A stretch of DNA of 64,000 nucleotides, taken from positions 91,022 to 155,021 of the forward strand of contig NZ_BLAF01000022.1 of NCBI RefSeq assembly GCF_009687885.1, read 5' to 3'. The notes under the pieces are model-generated. The model made no database searches. It was not told the DNA's origin and saw only the letters and a program-made list of their open reading frames with translations. Positions 18,641 through 27,519 of the stretch are shown here, one piece after another. The number at the start of each line of letters is the position of its first letter. Within the stretch, counting starts at the first letter, position 1. The position numbers were made by a program, and so were the translations under genes. This DNA is from Acrocarpospora pleiomorpha (GTDB lineage Bacteria; Actinomycetota; Actinomycetes; Streptosporangiales; Streptosporangiaceae).

Positions 18641-18869
18641 TCAACTCCGCCCCCATCGGATACCGCATGAAGAATCCTGGACGTCGCGTGGTCTGTCAAT
18701 CGGTTCGATCATGGTAGGAGGCCACTGGCGGAAGAAAGATCTGATCCGGTACGGTCCAGCACGGTGGGCCTCTTCCGGTCGCCACGATGTTCCCGAGATT
18801 GCCGAACTCCTGGCGCGAGATGTGCCACCGTAACGCCGTACCGACGCTTTCATCAGAGGTCAAGGATCA
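18641..18869. promoter_or_regulatory. Divergent intergenic region, BTAD gene / sulfatase
   Basis: This 229-bp stretch separates two divergent genes and must hold both promoters. No convincing coding sequence, repeat or strong operator is visible. Confidence 0.4.
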
Positions 18870-20465
18870 ATGCTGCCCACCACCAGACGTGGCTTTCTCG
18901 CGGGCACCGGAGGCCTGGTCGCGGCCGGGCTCACCTCCGCGAGCGCGGCCGAGACAGCGGCGGCGAAAGCCCGCACCCCGCGCAACTTCGTCATCATCCT
19001 CGCTGACGACATGGGCTGGGGTGAGATCGGACCCTACGGGCAGCAGAAGATCGTGACTCCCCACCTCGACCGGCTGGCGGCCGAGGGCGTCCGGTTCACC
19101 AGCGCGTATGCCGGGTCTTCACTGTGCGCGCCGTCCCGCTGCGCGCTGCTGACCGGCCTGCACGCCGGCCACGGAACCGTACGCGAGAATCCGGAGGGCG
19201 GACCGCAGCGCTCCCTCGTCGCCGCCGACTTCACGTTCGCGGACCTGGCCAGGATGGCCGGATACCGGACGGCCCTCATGGGCAAGTGGGGGTTCGGCCC
19301 CGAAGCGCCGGGCCAGGTCTCCCATCCCAATGTCAGGGGATTCGACGAGTTCTTCGGCTATATCACCCACGCCCACGCCCACCAGTACTTTCCTTCCTAC
19401 CTCTGGCACAACGGGGACAAGGTCGCGCTCGACGGCAAGACGTACGCGCCGGATCTGTTACGCGACAAGGCCGTCGCCTTCATCAAGGAGGCCGACGACC
19501 GCCCTTTTCTGCTGCACTTCGCCACCATCCTTCCGCACTCCCCGAGCCAGGTCCCCGGCGACAGCGGCCGGTACGCGAATGAGCCGTGGACCCGTCCCAA
19601 CCGCCGCCACGCCGCCCAGGTGACCTGGCTGGACTCGCACGTCGGCGACATCCTGCGCGCGCTCCAGGAGGCCGGAGTGGCCGACTCGACGCTGGTGCTG
19701 TTCACCGCCGACAACGGGCCGCACCACGAGAAGGGCGTCGACCCGGGGATTTTCAACTCCAACGGGCCGTTCCGCGGGGTCAAGCGCCAGCTCTACGACG
19801 GCGGCATCCGGGTGCCCATGATCGCCTGGTCGCCGTCCCTCACCCCGAAGGTCGTCCACGAGCCCGTGGCGTTGTGGGACATCCTGCCGACGCTGGCCGA
19901 TTTCGCGGGGGTCCCCGCCCCGGCCAACCTGGACGGGAAGTCGTTCCGGGGCCTGCTGACCGGCGGGCGATATGCCGGACATCCGTTCCTGCTGTGGAAC
20001 CGGCCGCGGAAGATGCAGGCCATCAGGCGCGGTCACTGGAAGCTGATCCGCTTCGCGCCGAACATCGCCGGGGCCGGGCCGGATGGCCGCATCGAGCTCT
20101 ACGACCTGCGCGGTGACCGCGGCGAGCGGCACGACATTTCCGCGCGCAATCCGCAGCTGGTCGCCGAGCTCGTCGATCTCCTGGACCGGTCGATCGGGCC
20201 CGACCCGCGGGTGCCGTACGGGCTGCAGGTGCGGGAGGAGGGGAGCGAGGTGATGGTGACCCTGCACAACGGCTCGGCGTCGCCGTGGCGGAACGTGCGG
20301 CTGAGCCTGGACGCCTTCGAGAGCGAGCGTACGGATGCGCTGGAACCCGGGGAGGCGCTCACGGTGACGTTCGCCTTCACCGGGGATGCCGCGAGAGGCC
20401 CCCTCCTCGCCCGCGCGAGATTCACTGCGAACGGCAAGAAGGTGACGTTCCAGGCGAAAGTATGA
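18870..20465 (+). CDS. Tat-exported arylsulfatase-type sulfatase
   Basis: 531 residues. A twin-arginine signal (TTRRGFLAGTGG, Arg6-Arg7) with a hydrophobic stretch and Ala-x-Ala cleavage region near 25 directs folded export. LADDMGWG holds metal-binding aspartates. Cys86 in CAPSR is the residue converted to formylglycine. GKWGFG and TADNGPHHEKG complete the sulfatase active site. The C-terminal 90 residues form a beta-rich extension. No formylglycine-generating enzyme is encoded next to it. It lies close to a secreted carbohydrate esterase, so a sulfated polysaccharide or plant-derived substrate is possible. Confidence 0.88.
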   Translation: MLPTTRRGFLAGTGGLVAAGLTSASAAETAAAKARTPRNFVIILADDMGWGEIGPYGQQKIVTPHLDRLAAEGVRFTSAYAGSSLCAPSRCALLTGLHAGHGTVRENPEGGPQRSLVAADFTFADLARMAGYRTALMGKWGFGPEAPGQVSHPNVRGFDEFFGYITHAHAHQYFPSYLWHNGDKVALDGKTYAPDLLRDKAVAFIKEADDRPFLLHFATILPHSPSQVPGDSGRYANEPWTRPNRRHAAQVTWLDSHVGDILRALQEAGVADSTLVLFTADNGPHHEKGVDPGIFNSNGPFRGVKRQLYDGGIRVPMIAWSPSLTPKVVHEPVALWDILPTLADFAGVPAPANLDGKSFRGLLTGGRYAGHPFLLWNRPRKMQAIRRGHWKLIRFAPNIAGAGPDGRIELYDLRGDRGERHDISARNPQLVAELVDLLDRSIGPDPRVPYGLQVREEGSEVMVTLHNGSASPWRNVRLSLDAFESERTDALEPGEALTVTFAFTGDAARGPLLARARFTANGKKVTFQAKV

Positions 20466-20481
20466 CCCTTCCCAGGGAAAG

Positions 20482-20606
20482 CGAAAGTTTCGGGATAGCG
20501 AACCGTGCAGCAGGAACATGCCTAGCTTTCAGCTAGTTTCCGAAATGTTTCGGCGTCGTCATGGGCATATTTCCAGCTCAGGGGTGCGACGTAGAGAAAC
20601 ATTTCG
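20482..20606. promoter_or_regulatory. Three GAAA-n-TTTC boxes upstream of the CE15 gene
   Basis: CGAAA-G-TTTCG (20482-20492), CGAAA-TG-TTTCG (20541-20552) and aGAAA-CA-TTTCg (20595-20606) are three related palindromes 54-59 bp apart in the 214-bp region before the esterase gene. They resemble the GAAA-n-TTTC element reported upstream of actinomycete xylanase genes, where it mediates xylan/glucose control. The similarity is to motif shape only; the binding protein is unknown. Confidence 0.55.
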
Positions 20607-20679
20607 GCGACTGCGTTGACGTGTTTCGAACGGATTCCCAGACTGATCGCGAACCCCCCCACCCGGAAGGGAGAGCCTA

Positions 20680-22866
20680 GTGATCACCACCTTAGGTCGC
20701 TCTAGGATCCGCTCGAAGGTCGTCGCGCTGACGGTGGCGGCGGCGCTTTCCATCGCTGGAGCGGTAGCCCTGGTCTCCACCGAGGCCGCCGCGGCTGTTG
20801 GAGTGGAAAACGAGGGCGCCGACTGCACCGTGCCCGCCCTGCCCAGCGAAGGATCTTTGCCCACCAACTCCAGGCTCCCCGATCCCTTCAGGAAGCTGGA
20901 CAATACCCGCATCTCCACTAAGTCCGACTGGCGCTGCCGACGCGAAGAAATCAAGAGGCTGGCAGAGCGCTTCGTTTACGGCGAGAAGCCCGGAAAGCCG
21001 ACAACCGTCACGGGAACGGTCTCGAACACCAGCATCATCGTGAACGTGAACCACAACGGCAGGAGTTCCAGCTTCTCGGCGAGCGTCTCACTGCCGAGCG
21101 GCACCGGACCTTTCCCCGCCGTCGTTGTCTATGGAGGATTTGGCGCGGACACAGCCGTCATCCGAGCGGCCGGCGCCGCCGTCATCAGCTACGACCCCTA
21201 CGTGGTCGGACGCGAGGGCACCCCACGGAACAACAAGCAAGGCGCGTTCTACAGCATCTACGGCAACACCAGCAGCACCGGGCTGCTCGTCGCCTGGGGC
21301 TGGGGGGTGAGCCGGATCATCGACGTCATCGAGCAGTCAGGCGGCAACATTCTCAAAGCGGACGCGACCGGCGTCACGGGATGCTCGCGGTTCGGCAAGG
21401 GCGCCTTCGTGGCCGGTGCGTTCGACCAGCGCATCGCGTTGACCATGCCGATCGAGTCGGGCAGCGCCGGTGTCCCCATCTTCCGCGGGATCCCCGGCGA
21501 AGGCGCCCAGAGCCTGAGCAGCGCCTACGGCGAGCAGCCGTGGTTCGGCGACGCGTTCGGCTCCTTCACGGGCAGCCCGAACAGGCTTCCGGTGGACACG
21601 CACGAAACGGTGGCCATGATCGCGCCGCGAGGGCTGTTCATCATGGACAACCCGCACATCGCCAACCTGGGCCCCCGGTCCGCGAGCGTGGCGGCCCTGG
21701 GCGGCGCCGAGGTCTACCGGGCGCTCGGCGCAGGCGAGAACATCACCTACTGGTCCGACGTCCAGGACGGCACCCACTGCGCCAACAGGCCTGAATGGCG
21801 GACCCCGCTGCAGCAGAACATCCAGAAGTTCCTGCTGAAGACGGGCAACGCCGCCGGCGCGATCAGGATCTCGTCCAGGGCGCAGGGCAACCTGGCCGAC
21901 TGGCGCGACTGGACGACGCCGACCCTCACCGACTCCACCCCGAACCCGACCGACACCACCCCGCCGAGCACCCCGGGCACCCCGACCGCGTCCGGCGTGA
22001 CCGCCACCAGCGCCACCCTGACCTGGGCCGCCTCCACCGACCAGGGCGGTTCCGGCCTGGCGGGCTACAACATCTACCGCGAGCAGGGCACGACCGACCC
22101 GCAACTCGGCCAGTCCACCACCAACTCGACCACCCTGACCGGGCTGACCGCGAACACCCAGTACCAGGTGTACGTCCGGGCCCGGGACGGCGCGGGCAAC
22201 CTGTCGGGCAACTCCGCCTTGGTCACCTTCACCACGGCCACCACCGGAGGCGACACCTCGCCGCCGACCGCCCCGGCCGGGCTCGCCGCCGCGGGAACCG
22301 CGTCCACGAGCACGAACCTCACCTGGACGGCCTCGACCGACGACACCGGCGTGAGCGGCTACGACATCCTGCGCGCCCCCGGCGCCACCGGCGGCACGTT
22401 CACCCAGGTCGGCACCTCGACCACCACCTCGTTCGGCGACACGGGCCTGACCGCCAACACCACCTACCGCTACCAGGTCAGGGCACGCGACGCCGCGGGC
22501 AACCTCTCACCGGTCTCCAACACCGCCCAGATCACCACCCAGCCCGGCACATCCACCGGAACCTGCTCGGCCGTCGCGACCGTACAGACCCAGTGGAGCA
22601 ACGGGTACGTGATCCAGCCGCTGACCATCACCAACACCAGCACCTCCACGATCACCGGCTGGACGGCCACCTTCACCCTTCCGGCCGGCCACACCCTGAC
22701 CGGCTCCTGGAACGGCACCGTCACCATCAGCGGCCAGACCGTGACCATCAGGAACGTCGGTCACAACGGCACCCTGGCCCCCGGAGCCAGCACGACCAGC
22801 GTCGGCTTCCAGGCCAGCCGCCCGAACGGCAACACCGCGCTGCCGTCCGGCTACACCTGCGCCTGA
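20680..22866 (+). CDS. Secreted CE15 glucuronoyl esterase with FnIII-FnIII-CBM2
   Basis: 728 residues. A Sec signal peptide (about 1-38, ending AAA-A) precedes a catalytic domain (about 45-410). The nucleophile is Ser236 in GCSRFGK, the characteristic glucuronoyl-esterase motif; Glu259 and His366 are the likely partners. Two fibronectin type III domains (about 433-520 and 528-615) link to a C-terminal family 2 cellulose-binding module (about 625-728). The enzyme should cleave ester bonds between lignin and glucuronoxylan while bound to cellulose. Start GTG follows AAGGGAGAG. Transcription ends at a strong hairpin at 22872. Confidence 0.88.
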   Translation: MITTLGRSRIRSKVVALTVAAALSIAGAVALVSTEAAAAVGVENEGADCTVPALPSEGSLPTNSRLPDPFRKLDNTRISTKSDWRCRREEIKRLAERFVYGEKPGKPTTVTGTVSNTSIIVNVNHNGRSSSFSASVSLPSGTGPFPAVVVYGGFGADTAVIRAAGAAVISYDPYVVGREGTPRNNKQGAFYSIYGNTSSTGLLVAWGWGVSRIIDVIEQSGGNILKADATGVTGCSRFGKGAFVAGAFDQRIALTMPIESGSAGVPIFRGIPGEGAQSLSSAYGEQPWFGDAFGSFTGSPNRLPVDTHETVAMIAPRGLFIMDNPHIANLGPRSASVAALGGAEVYRALGAGENITYWSDVQDGTHCANRPEWRTPLQQNIQKFLLKTGNAAGAIRISSRAQGNLADWRDWTTPTLTDSTPNPTDTTPPSTPGTPTASGVTATSATLTWAASTDQGGSGLAGYNIYREQGTTDPQLGQSTTNSTTLTGLTANTQYQVYVRARDGAGNLSGNSALVTFTTATTGGDTSPPTAPAGLAAAGTASTSTNLTWTASTDDTGVSGYDILRAPGATGGTFTQVGTSTTTSFGDTGLTANTTYRYQVRARDAAGNLSPVSNTAQITTQPGTSTGTCSAVATVQTQWSNGYVIQPLTITNTSTSTITGWTATFTLPAGHTLTGSWNGTVTISGQTVTIRNVGHNGTLAPGASTTSVGFQASRPNGNTALPSGYTCA

Positions 22867-22871
22867 CCCTC

Positions 22872-22905
22872 CTGACCCACCCACACGCAGGTGTGGGTGG
22901 GTCAG
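22872..22905. terminator. Bidirectional terminator between convergent genes
   Basis: A perfect 15-bp stem (22872-22886 and 22891-22905) with a GCAG loop. It begins six bases after the CE15 stop and includes the stop codon of the convergent CitE-like gene within its right arm, so it can end transcripts from both sides. Confidence 0.8.
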
Positions 22906-23768
22906 CTCATCGACAGGGTACGGCGAGCCTGACGGATGACGGCCTCGTCGACCATGCGGCCATCGTCGTCCACCAGGACGCCGTCAGAGGTGCTCTCGAA
23001 CCGGGTGATCAGCGCCTGGGCGCGCGCGAGCTCGCCGGGAGTCGGCGTGAAAACCTCGTGCACGATGGGGATCTGCGCAGGATGGATGCAGGCGCGACCG
23101 TGGAAGCCCAGACGGCGCAGGGCGTGCGTGGAGCGACGGAGCGCGTCCTGGTCTGAGATGGCGGTGCTCACCGGGCCCAGCGGTGGGGCGAGACCTGCGG
23201 CGGCCGAGGCGAGGACGACGTGCGAGCGCGCCCAGAGAAGCTCGCGTTCGTCGTCGCCGGGGTCGACGCCCAGGTCGGCGCGGAGGTCGGCCTCGCCCAG
23301 CTGGAGGCGGGCGACCCGGGGGGCCTCGGCCAGCAGGGGCGCGCGCAGGACGGCCGCGGCGCTCTCCAGGATCGGGCAGAGCACGAGGTGCGGGTGGTCG
23401 GCCAGCCGGCGATCCAGCTCGGCCAGCCACTTGACGCTCTCGGTCTTGGCGACGCAGATCCCGGTCACGGCGGGATGGGCGACTGCGGCGAGGTCGGCCA
23501 GGCCCGCCTCGCCGGGGTTGATCCTGATCCAGACCTGCGTCTGGCCGGCCACGGCCGGTCCGTCGGAGGCGAGCCAGCGGGCGACCGTCGCGCGGGCCTG
23601 CGGTTTGGCGGCGGCGGGGACCGCGTCCTCCAGGTCCACGATCAGGGAGTCGGCGCCGCGAGTGGCGGCACGGGCCAGCTTGTCCGGCTGGTCCCCGGGG
23701 ACATAGAGGGCAGACCTGACCAGGCCTGGCGCGGTCCGGGCAGATGCGGTCCGGTCAGGCGTGATCAT
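22902..23768 (-). CDS. HpcH/HpaI aldolase / CitE-like lyase
   Basis: 288 residues, last gene of the minus-strand operon. SALYVPGDQPDKLARA at the start, IVDLEDAVPAAAK with the acidic metal ligands, and IRINP match the CitE/malyl-CoA lyase TIM-barrel family. Such enzymes cleave malyl-, citramalyl- or hydroxymethylglutaryl-type CoA esters to an oxoacid plus acyl-CoA. A CoA-transferase in the same operon could supply the CoA ester. It overlaps the hydantoinase gene by 14 bp. Confidence 0.85.
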   Translation of the reverse strand: MITPDRTASARTAPGLVRSALYVPGDQPDKLARAATRGADSLIVDLEDAVPAAAKPQARATVARWLASDGPAVAGQTQVWIRINPGEAGLADLAAVAHPAVTGICVAKTESVKWLAELDRRLADHPHLVLCPILESAAAVLRAPLLAEAPRVARLQLGEADLRADLGVDPGDDERELLWARSHVVLASAAAGLAPPLGPVSTAISDQDALRRSTHALRRLGFHGRACIHPAQIPIVHEVFTPTPGELARAQALITRFESTSDGVLVDDDGRMVDEAVIRQARRTLSMS

Positions 23769-25224
23769 AAGGGCGTGCCAGGTAGCGGCCGGACGGGCTG
23801 CCGACGACCTTGCCCGCCTCCAGGATGCGGGTGCCGCGCAGGAAGGTGTCGGTGACCTCGGCGGTGAGCTCGAAGCCTTCGAAGGGCGTGTACTCCTGGG
23901 TGGACTCGGAATCCTCGGCGCGGACGGTCCAGGTGCGGGCGGGGTCGACCAGCGCGATGTCGGCGTCCTTGCCGGGCGCGAGGGAGCCCTTGCCGCGCAG
24001 GCCGTACCGGACGGCGGGGTTGCGGGAGGTGAGGGCGGCGATGCGGCCGTAGGAGAGGCCGCGGCGGCGACCTTCGGTGATCATGCCGGGGAGCAGGTAC
24101 TCGGCGCCGCCGAAGCCGGACTTGGCCAGGAAGACGTCGTCGCGCGGGTCGCCGAACTTCAGCTCGTCGCGGCAGCAGGCGTGGTCGCTGACCACCCAGT
24201 CAACGGTGCCGTCGGCCACGTACTCCCAGAGCGCCTCCACGTCCTCGCGGGGCCGCAGCGGCGGGTTGACCTTGCCGCCCAGGCCGTGCGCGGTGGTGAT
24301 GTCGGCGAGCAGGTGGCCCACGGTGACCTCGCGGCGGAAGTCGATGTGCGGGAAGGCGGTGGCCATCCGCACCGCCGCGTCGACCGCCTTGCGGGAGGAC
24401 AGGTGGAGCAGGTTGATGGTGGGCAGGCCGGTCTCGTGCGCCAGGTAGGAGGCGATGCTGACGGCCAGGCCCTCGGAGTGCGGGGGCCGGGAGGCGCTGT
24501 AGGCGGCCAGGCCGGTCAGCTCGCCGGCCTCCTCGACCATCCGGGTGTAGGCGGTCATGATCTCGGCGGTCTCGCAGTGCAGGGAGAGCGAGATCTCCTC
24601 GGCCAGGTGTGGGAACCGTTCCCTGGCCGCGCGGACGCCGCGCATCACGAACTCGAAGTGCGCGTAGTCGTACCGCTCGCCCGGCGGGGTCATCAGGAAC
24701 GCGCTCTGGTCGGCCGAGCGCCCGTGCAGCCCGTGGCCGCCGTAGAACATGAAGACCTTGAACGAGGTGACGCCGAACCGCTCCACCAGGTCGGGGATCT
24801 CCTCGATGTGTCGGCGGGACATCGGCGCGAGGTGGAAGGCGTAGTCCACGTGCGCGCCGCCCCGCGCCAGGTCCAGCACCTCGGGGAAGAAATCGGCGTA
24901 GTCGCCGCCCTTGTTCAGGTAGTACTGGCCGGTCCGCATGTAGGTGAGGGCGGAGGTGACCCCGCCCTGCGCGCAGGCCCGGCTCTCACTGGCGGTGTCC
25001 TCGGCCAGCGGGTTGTAGATGCCCCAGTGCTGGTGGGCGTCGACCACGCCGGGAAAGGCGAGCTTCCCACCGCCGTCCACCACCTGGGGAACGCCGGTCA
25101 CGTCGAGGCCGGGCCCCACTGCGGCGATCTTCCCGTCCCGTACGGCGATGTCGCCCGCCACCGGCTCGTCCCGATCGGGATCGACGACCAGGACATTCTT
25201 GATCACCAAGTCGAATTCAGTCAT
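23755..25224 (-). CDS. Dihydropyrimidinase/hydantoinase-family cyclic amidohydrolase
   Basis: 489 residues. The binuclear metal site is complete: His64 and His66 (DAHQH), Lys156 (TSFKVF, the carboxylated lysine), His216, His274 and Asp347. This is the cyclic amidase pattern of D-hydantoinase, dihydropyrimidinase and allantoinase. The frame is open far upstream; the ATG at 25224 is chosen because it overlaps the previous stop (ATGA) and begins the family-typical MTEFDLVIKN. Predicted role: hydrolytic opening of a cyclic amide or imide ring produced by the operon. Confidence 0.88.
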   Translation of the reverse strand: MTEFDLVIKNVLVVDPDRDEPVAGDIAVRDGKIAAVGPGLDVTGVPQVVDGGGKLAFPGVVDAHQHWGIYNPLAEDTASESRACAQGGVTSALTYMRTGQYYLNKGGDYADFFPEVLDLARGGAHVDYAFHLAPMSRRHIEEIPDLVERFGVTSFKVFMFYGGHGLHGRSADQSAFLMTPPGERYDYAHFEFVMRGVRAARERFPHLAEEISLSLHCETAEIMTAYTRMVEEAGELTGLAAYSASRPPHSEGLAVSIASYLAHETGLPTINLLHLSSRKAVDAAVRMATAFPHIDFRREVTVGHLLADITTAHGLGGKVNPPLRPREDVEALWEYVADGTVDWVVSDHACCRDELKFGDPRDDVFLAKSGFGGAEYLLPGMITEGRRRGLSYGRIAALTSRNPAVRYGLRGKGSLAPGKDADIALVDPARTWTVRAEDSESTQEYTPFEGFELTAEVTDTFLRGTRILEAGKVVGSPSGRYLARPYDHA

Positions 25225-26645
25225 CGCCGTTCCTCCAGTTCCGCCAGCGGGCGGAGCAGCTCGCTCACGTGCGCCAAGCCGGTCAGCCCGCGCACCCGTT
25301 CTGCCACCTCGGCGGCCCGGCCGTCCGGCAGCCACCCCTTGGTGTTGTCCAGGAACTTGCCGGTCAGCTCCGCCTCCGACAACGGCCGGTCCGGGCCACC
25401 CCGGTTGGTCAGCACCTCCTGCCGCCACTCCCTGCCATCCAGGTCGACGGCGGTCAGGATGGCGGGGAACTGGGCCGGGAAGATCGCGGTAGCCCTTTCG
25501 TCGGCCACCACCTCGACCTTGGCCATCAGCGCCCGGCGGCGGGGGTCGCGGGCCAGCTCGTCGGTGTAGTCGTCCAGGCTCGCGCCCAGCCCACCACCGC
25601 CGAGCAGCCCGGTGACCACCGCGTACGGCCCGCTGAACTGGGCCTGGTAGCCGGTCTCCGGCGTGCGCTTGACCTCGATCGGCTGCCCGATGGTGCGGAC
25701 CACGGGCGCGGGCACCCCGAGCACCAGCCGGGCCACCCGATCCGGGTCCAGGCCCTGCTCCCGCAACGCGCGGGCCGCGTCCACGGCGGTGTGGGTGAAG
25801 TGGTTGGCCGGATACGGCTTGAAGAAGATCCCGGGAACCGCCCACTCGACCCCGAGGCCGCCAGTGATCTGCGCGGCGTCGTACTGTCCGCCGAGGAACG
25901 CCTGGAAGAAGCCGAACCGGCCCTCCAGCACGGTCGGCGGGCCGGTGAAGCCGCGCCGGACCAGGTCGGCGGCGGTGACCGCGGCATGCGCGGCCCACCC
26001 GCAGTGCAGCCGCTTGACGGTGCCGCCGGTCCGGTTGGACTCGATCAGGCCGGACGCCATGGAGGCGGCCACGCCCAGGCAGTCGAGCAGCCCTTCGGCG
26101 TCCAGGCCGAGCAGCAGCCCGGCGGCGACCGAGCCGCCGAGCGTGCCGCAGATGGAGGTGGCGTGCTGCCCGCGCTCGAAGAACGTGGAGTTGCCGGCCT
26201 GCGGGTCGTACCCGGCCATGCCGAGCCTGGCGCAGACCTCCAGGCCGACCGCGATGGCCCGGACCACCTCCTCGCCGCTCGCGCCGGACAGTTCGGCGGC
26301 GGCCAGCGCGGTCGGCACCACGGACGCGCTCGGGTGGAGCACCGACGGCAGGTGGGTGTCGTCGTAGTCGAGCGAGTGGGCCAGCACGCCGTTGGCCAGC
26401 GCCGCCAGCGGCGCGGGCGACCCGCCGGGACCACCGCCGACGACGTGCGCCTGCGCCGCCCCGCCCTGATCGCGGACGTACGACACGATGGCCGCGCTGG
26501 TGGGCAGCCGGTGCGCGGCCACGCACAGGCCGAGCACGTCCAGGACCCGCTGCTGCACGCTGACCACGACATCGGTGGGGAGCGAGCCGAAGGAGGTGTC
26601 GGCGGCGAACCCGGCGAGGGTCCGGCCGAGGGTCGGCTCGGCCAT
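25221..26645 (-). CDS. MmgE/PrpD-family protein
   Basis: 474 residues from the ATG at 26645, with a GTG one codon earlier. The length and segments such as LANGVLAHSLDYDDTHLPSV match the MmgE/PrpD fold, which includes 2-methylcitrate dehydratase and cis-aconitate decarboxylase. The DDTH motif near residue 80 is the family signature around the active site. It is coupled to the cyclase gene upstream (TGATG) and the hydantoinase gene downstream (ATGA). Likely activity: dehydration, hydration or decarboxylation of a di- or tricarboxylate. Confidence 0.85.
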   Translation of the reverse strand: MAEPTLGRTLAGFAADTSFGSLPTDVVVSVQQRVLDVLGLCVAAHRLPTSAAIVSYVRDQGGAAQAHVVGGGPGGSPAPLAALANGVLAHSLDYDDTHLPSVLHPSASVVPTALAAAELSGASGEEVVRAIAVGLEVCARLGMAGYDPQAGNSTFFERGQHATSICGTLGGSVAAGLLLGLDAEGLLDCLGVAASMASGLIESNRTGGTVKRLHCGWAAHAAVTAADLVRRGFTGPPTVLEGRFGFFQAFLGGQYDAAQITGGLGVEWAVPGIFFKPYPANHFTHTAVDAARALREQGLDPDRVARLVLGVPAPVVRTIGQPIEVKRTPETGYQAQFSGPYAVVTGLLGGGGLGASLDDYTDELARDPRRRALMAKVEVVADERATAIFPAQFPAILTAVDLDGREWRQEVLTNRGGPDRPLSEAELTGKFLDNTKGWLPDGRAAEVAERVRGLTGLAHVSELLRPLAELEERR

Positions 26646-27472
26646 CACGCCCCCCCGACGACGGCGAGCGGGCGCACGGGAGAACCCGTCGCGCCGTGCA
26701 GGGGCAGTGGGGCCAGCACGAAGGTGAACTCGTGCACGCCGACGGCGGCGAGTTCCTCCAGCGCCATCGTCTCGATCAGGTAGATGCCGGCCTCGACCAG
26801 CAGCACCCGGTGCGCGGGCAGCGAGCTGTGCCCCCGGCCGGGGCCCAGCCGCTCGAACGCGATGGTGTCCGCGCCCGCGGCGTGCACGCCCCGTTCGGCC
26901 AGCCAGTACGCCCCCGCCTCGCCGATGCCGGGCACGCCGGTGTCGTGCCCCAGGTAGCGGGTGCGATCCGGGTCGTCGAAGTGGCGTCCCCAGCCGCTGC
27001 GGATCAGCACCACGTCACCCGGCCCGACCGGGGTGCTCTGGGTGCTTTCCGCAAGTTCCAGGTCGGCGGGGGTGATCTCGTAGCCGCCAGGGCAGGGCCG
27101 CCCGAGGCGCGGGATGTCCAGCAGGACGCCGCGGCGGAACATCGGCTCGATGGTGTGCACCCCGTGGTCGGGGTAGCCGCCCTCGCGGCAGGCCAGCTGG
27201 GCGTCGGCGCCGCCGTGCAGCAGGCCGTCATGCGAGACGTGGGCCAGGGCGTCGATGTGGGTGCCGACGTGGGTGCCCATGACCAGCATGTCGTTGGCGG
27301 CCGAGCCGCCGTCCCCGCGGACCCGGTCGCCGTGCCGCCGGGGCAGGGTGCGCCAGTAGGCGGGATGGTTGGGCGACTGCGGCATGCCGACAAACAGGGG
27401 GCGGGCCAGGTCGTAGACGGTCAGCCCGCCGCGTACCGCCGCGAGCAGCGGGTCGATTCCGGTGATGGTCAT
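26645..27472 (-). CDS. Cyclase-family metal-dependent hydrolase
   Basis: 275 residues. The motif HVGTHIDALAH (residues 68-78) is the HxGTHxDxPxH-type metal site of the cyclase/kynurenine formamidase/isatin hydrolase family. The start ATG at 27472 follows AGAAGA. These enzymes open N-formyl or cyclic amides and lactams with manganese or zinc. Its presence beside a hydantoinase gives the operon two distinct amide-opening enzymes. Confidence 0.87.
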   Translation of the reverse strand: MTITGIDPLLAAVRGGLTVYDLARPLFVGMPQSPNHPAYWRTLPRRHGDRVRGDGGSAANDMLVMGTHVGTHIDALAHVSHDGLLHGGADAQLACREGGYPDHGVHTIEPMFRRGVLLDIPRLGRPCPGGYEITPADLELAESTQSTPVGPGDVVLIRSGWGRHFDDPDRTRYLGHDTGVPGIGEAGAYWLAERGVHAAGADTIAFERLGPGRGHSSLPAHRVLLVEAGIYLIETMALEELAAVGVHEFTFVLAPLPLHGATGSPVRPLAVVGGA

Positions 27473-27519
27473 GTCTTCTCGTTTCTTCTGCTGGGCGGCC
27501 TTCTTTCGCGGGAATACGC

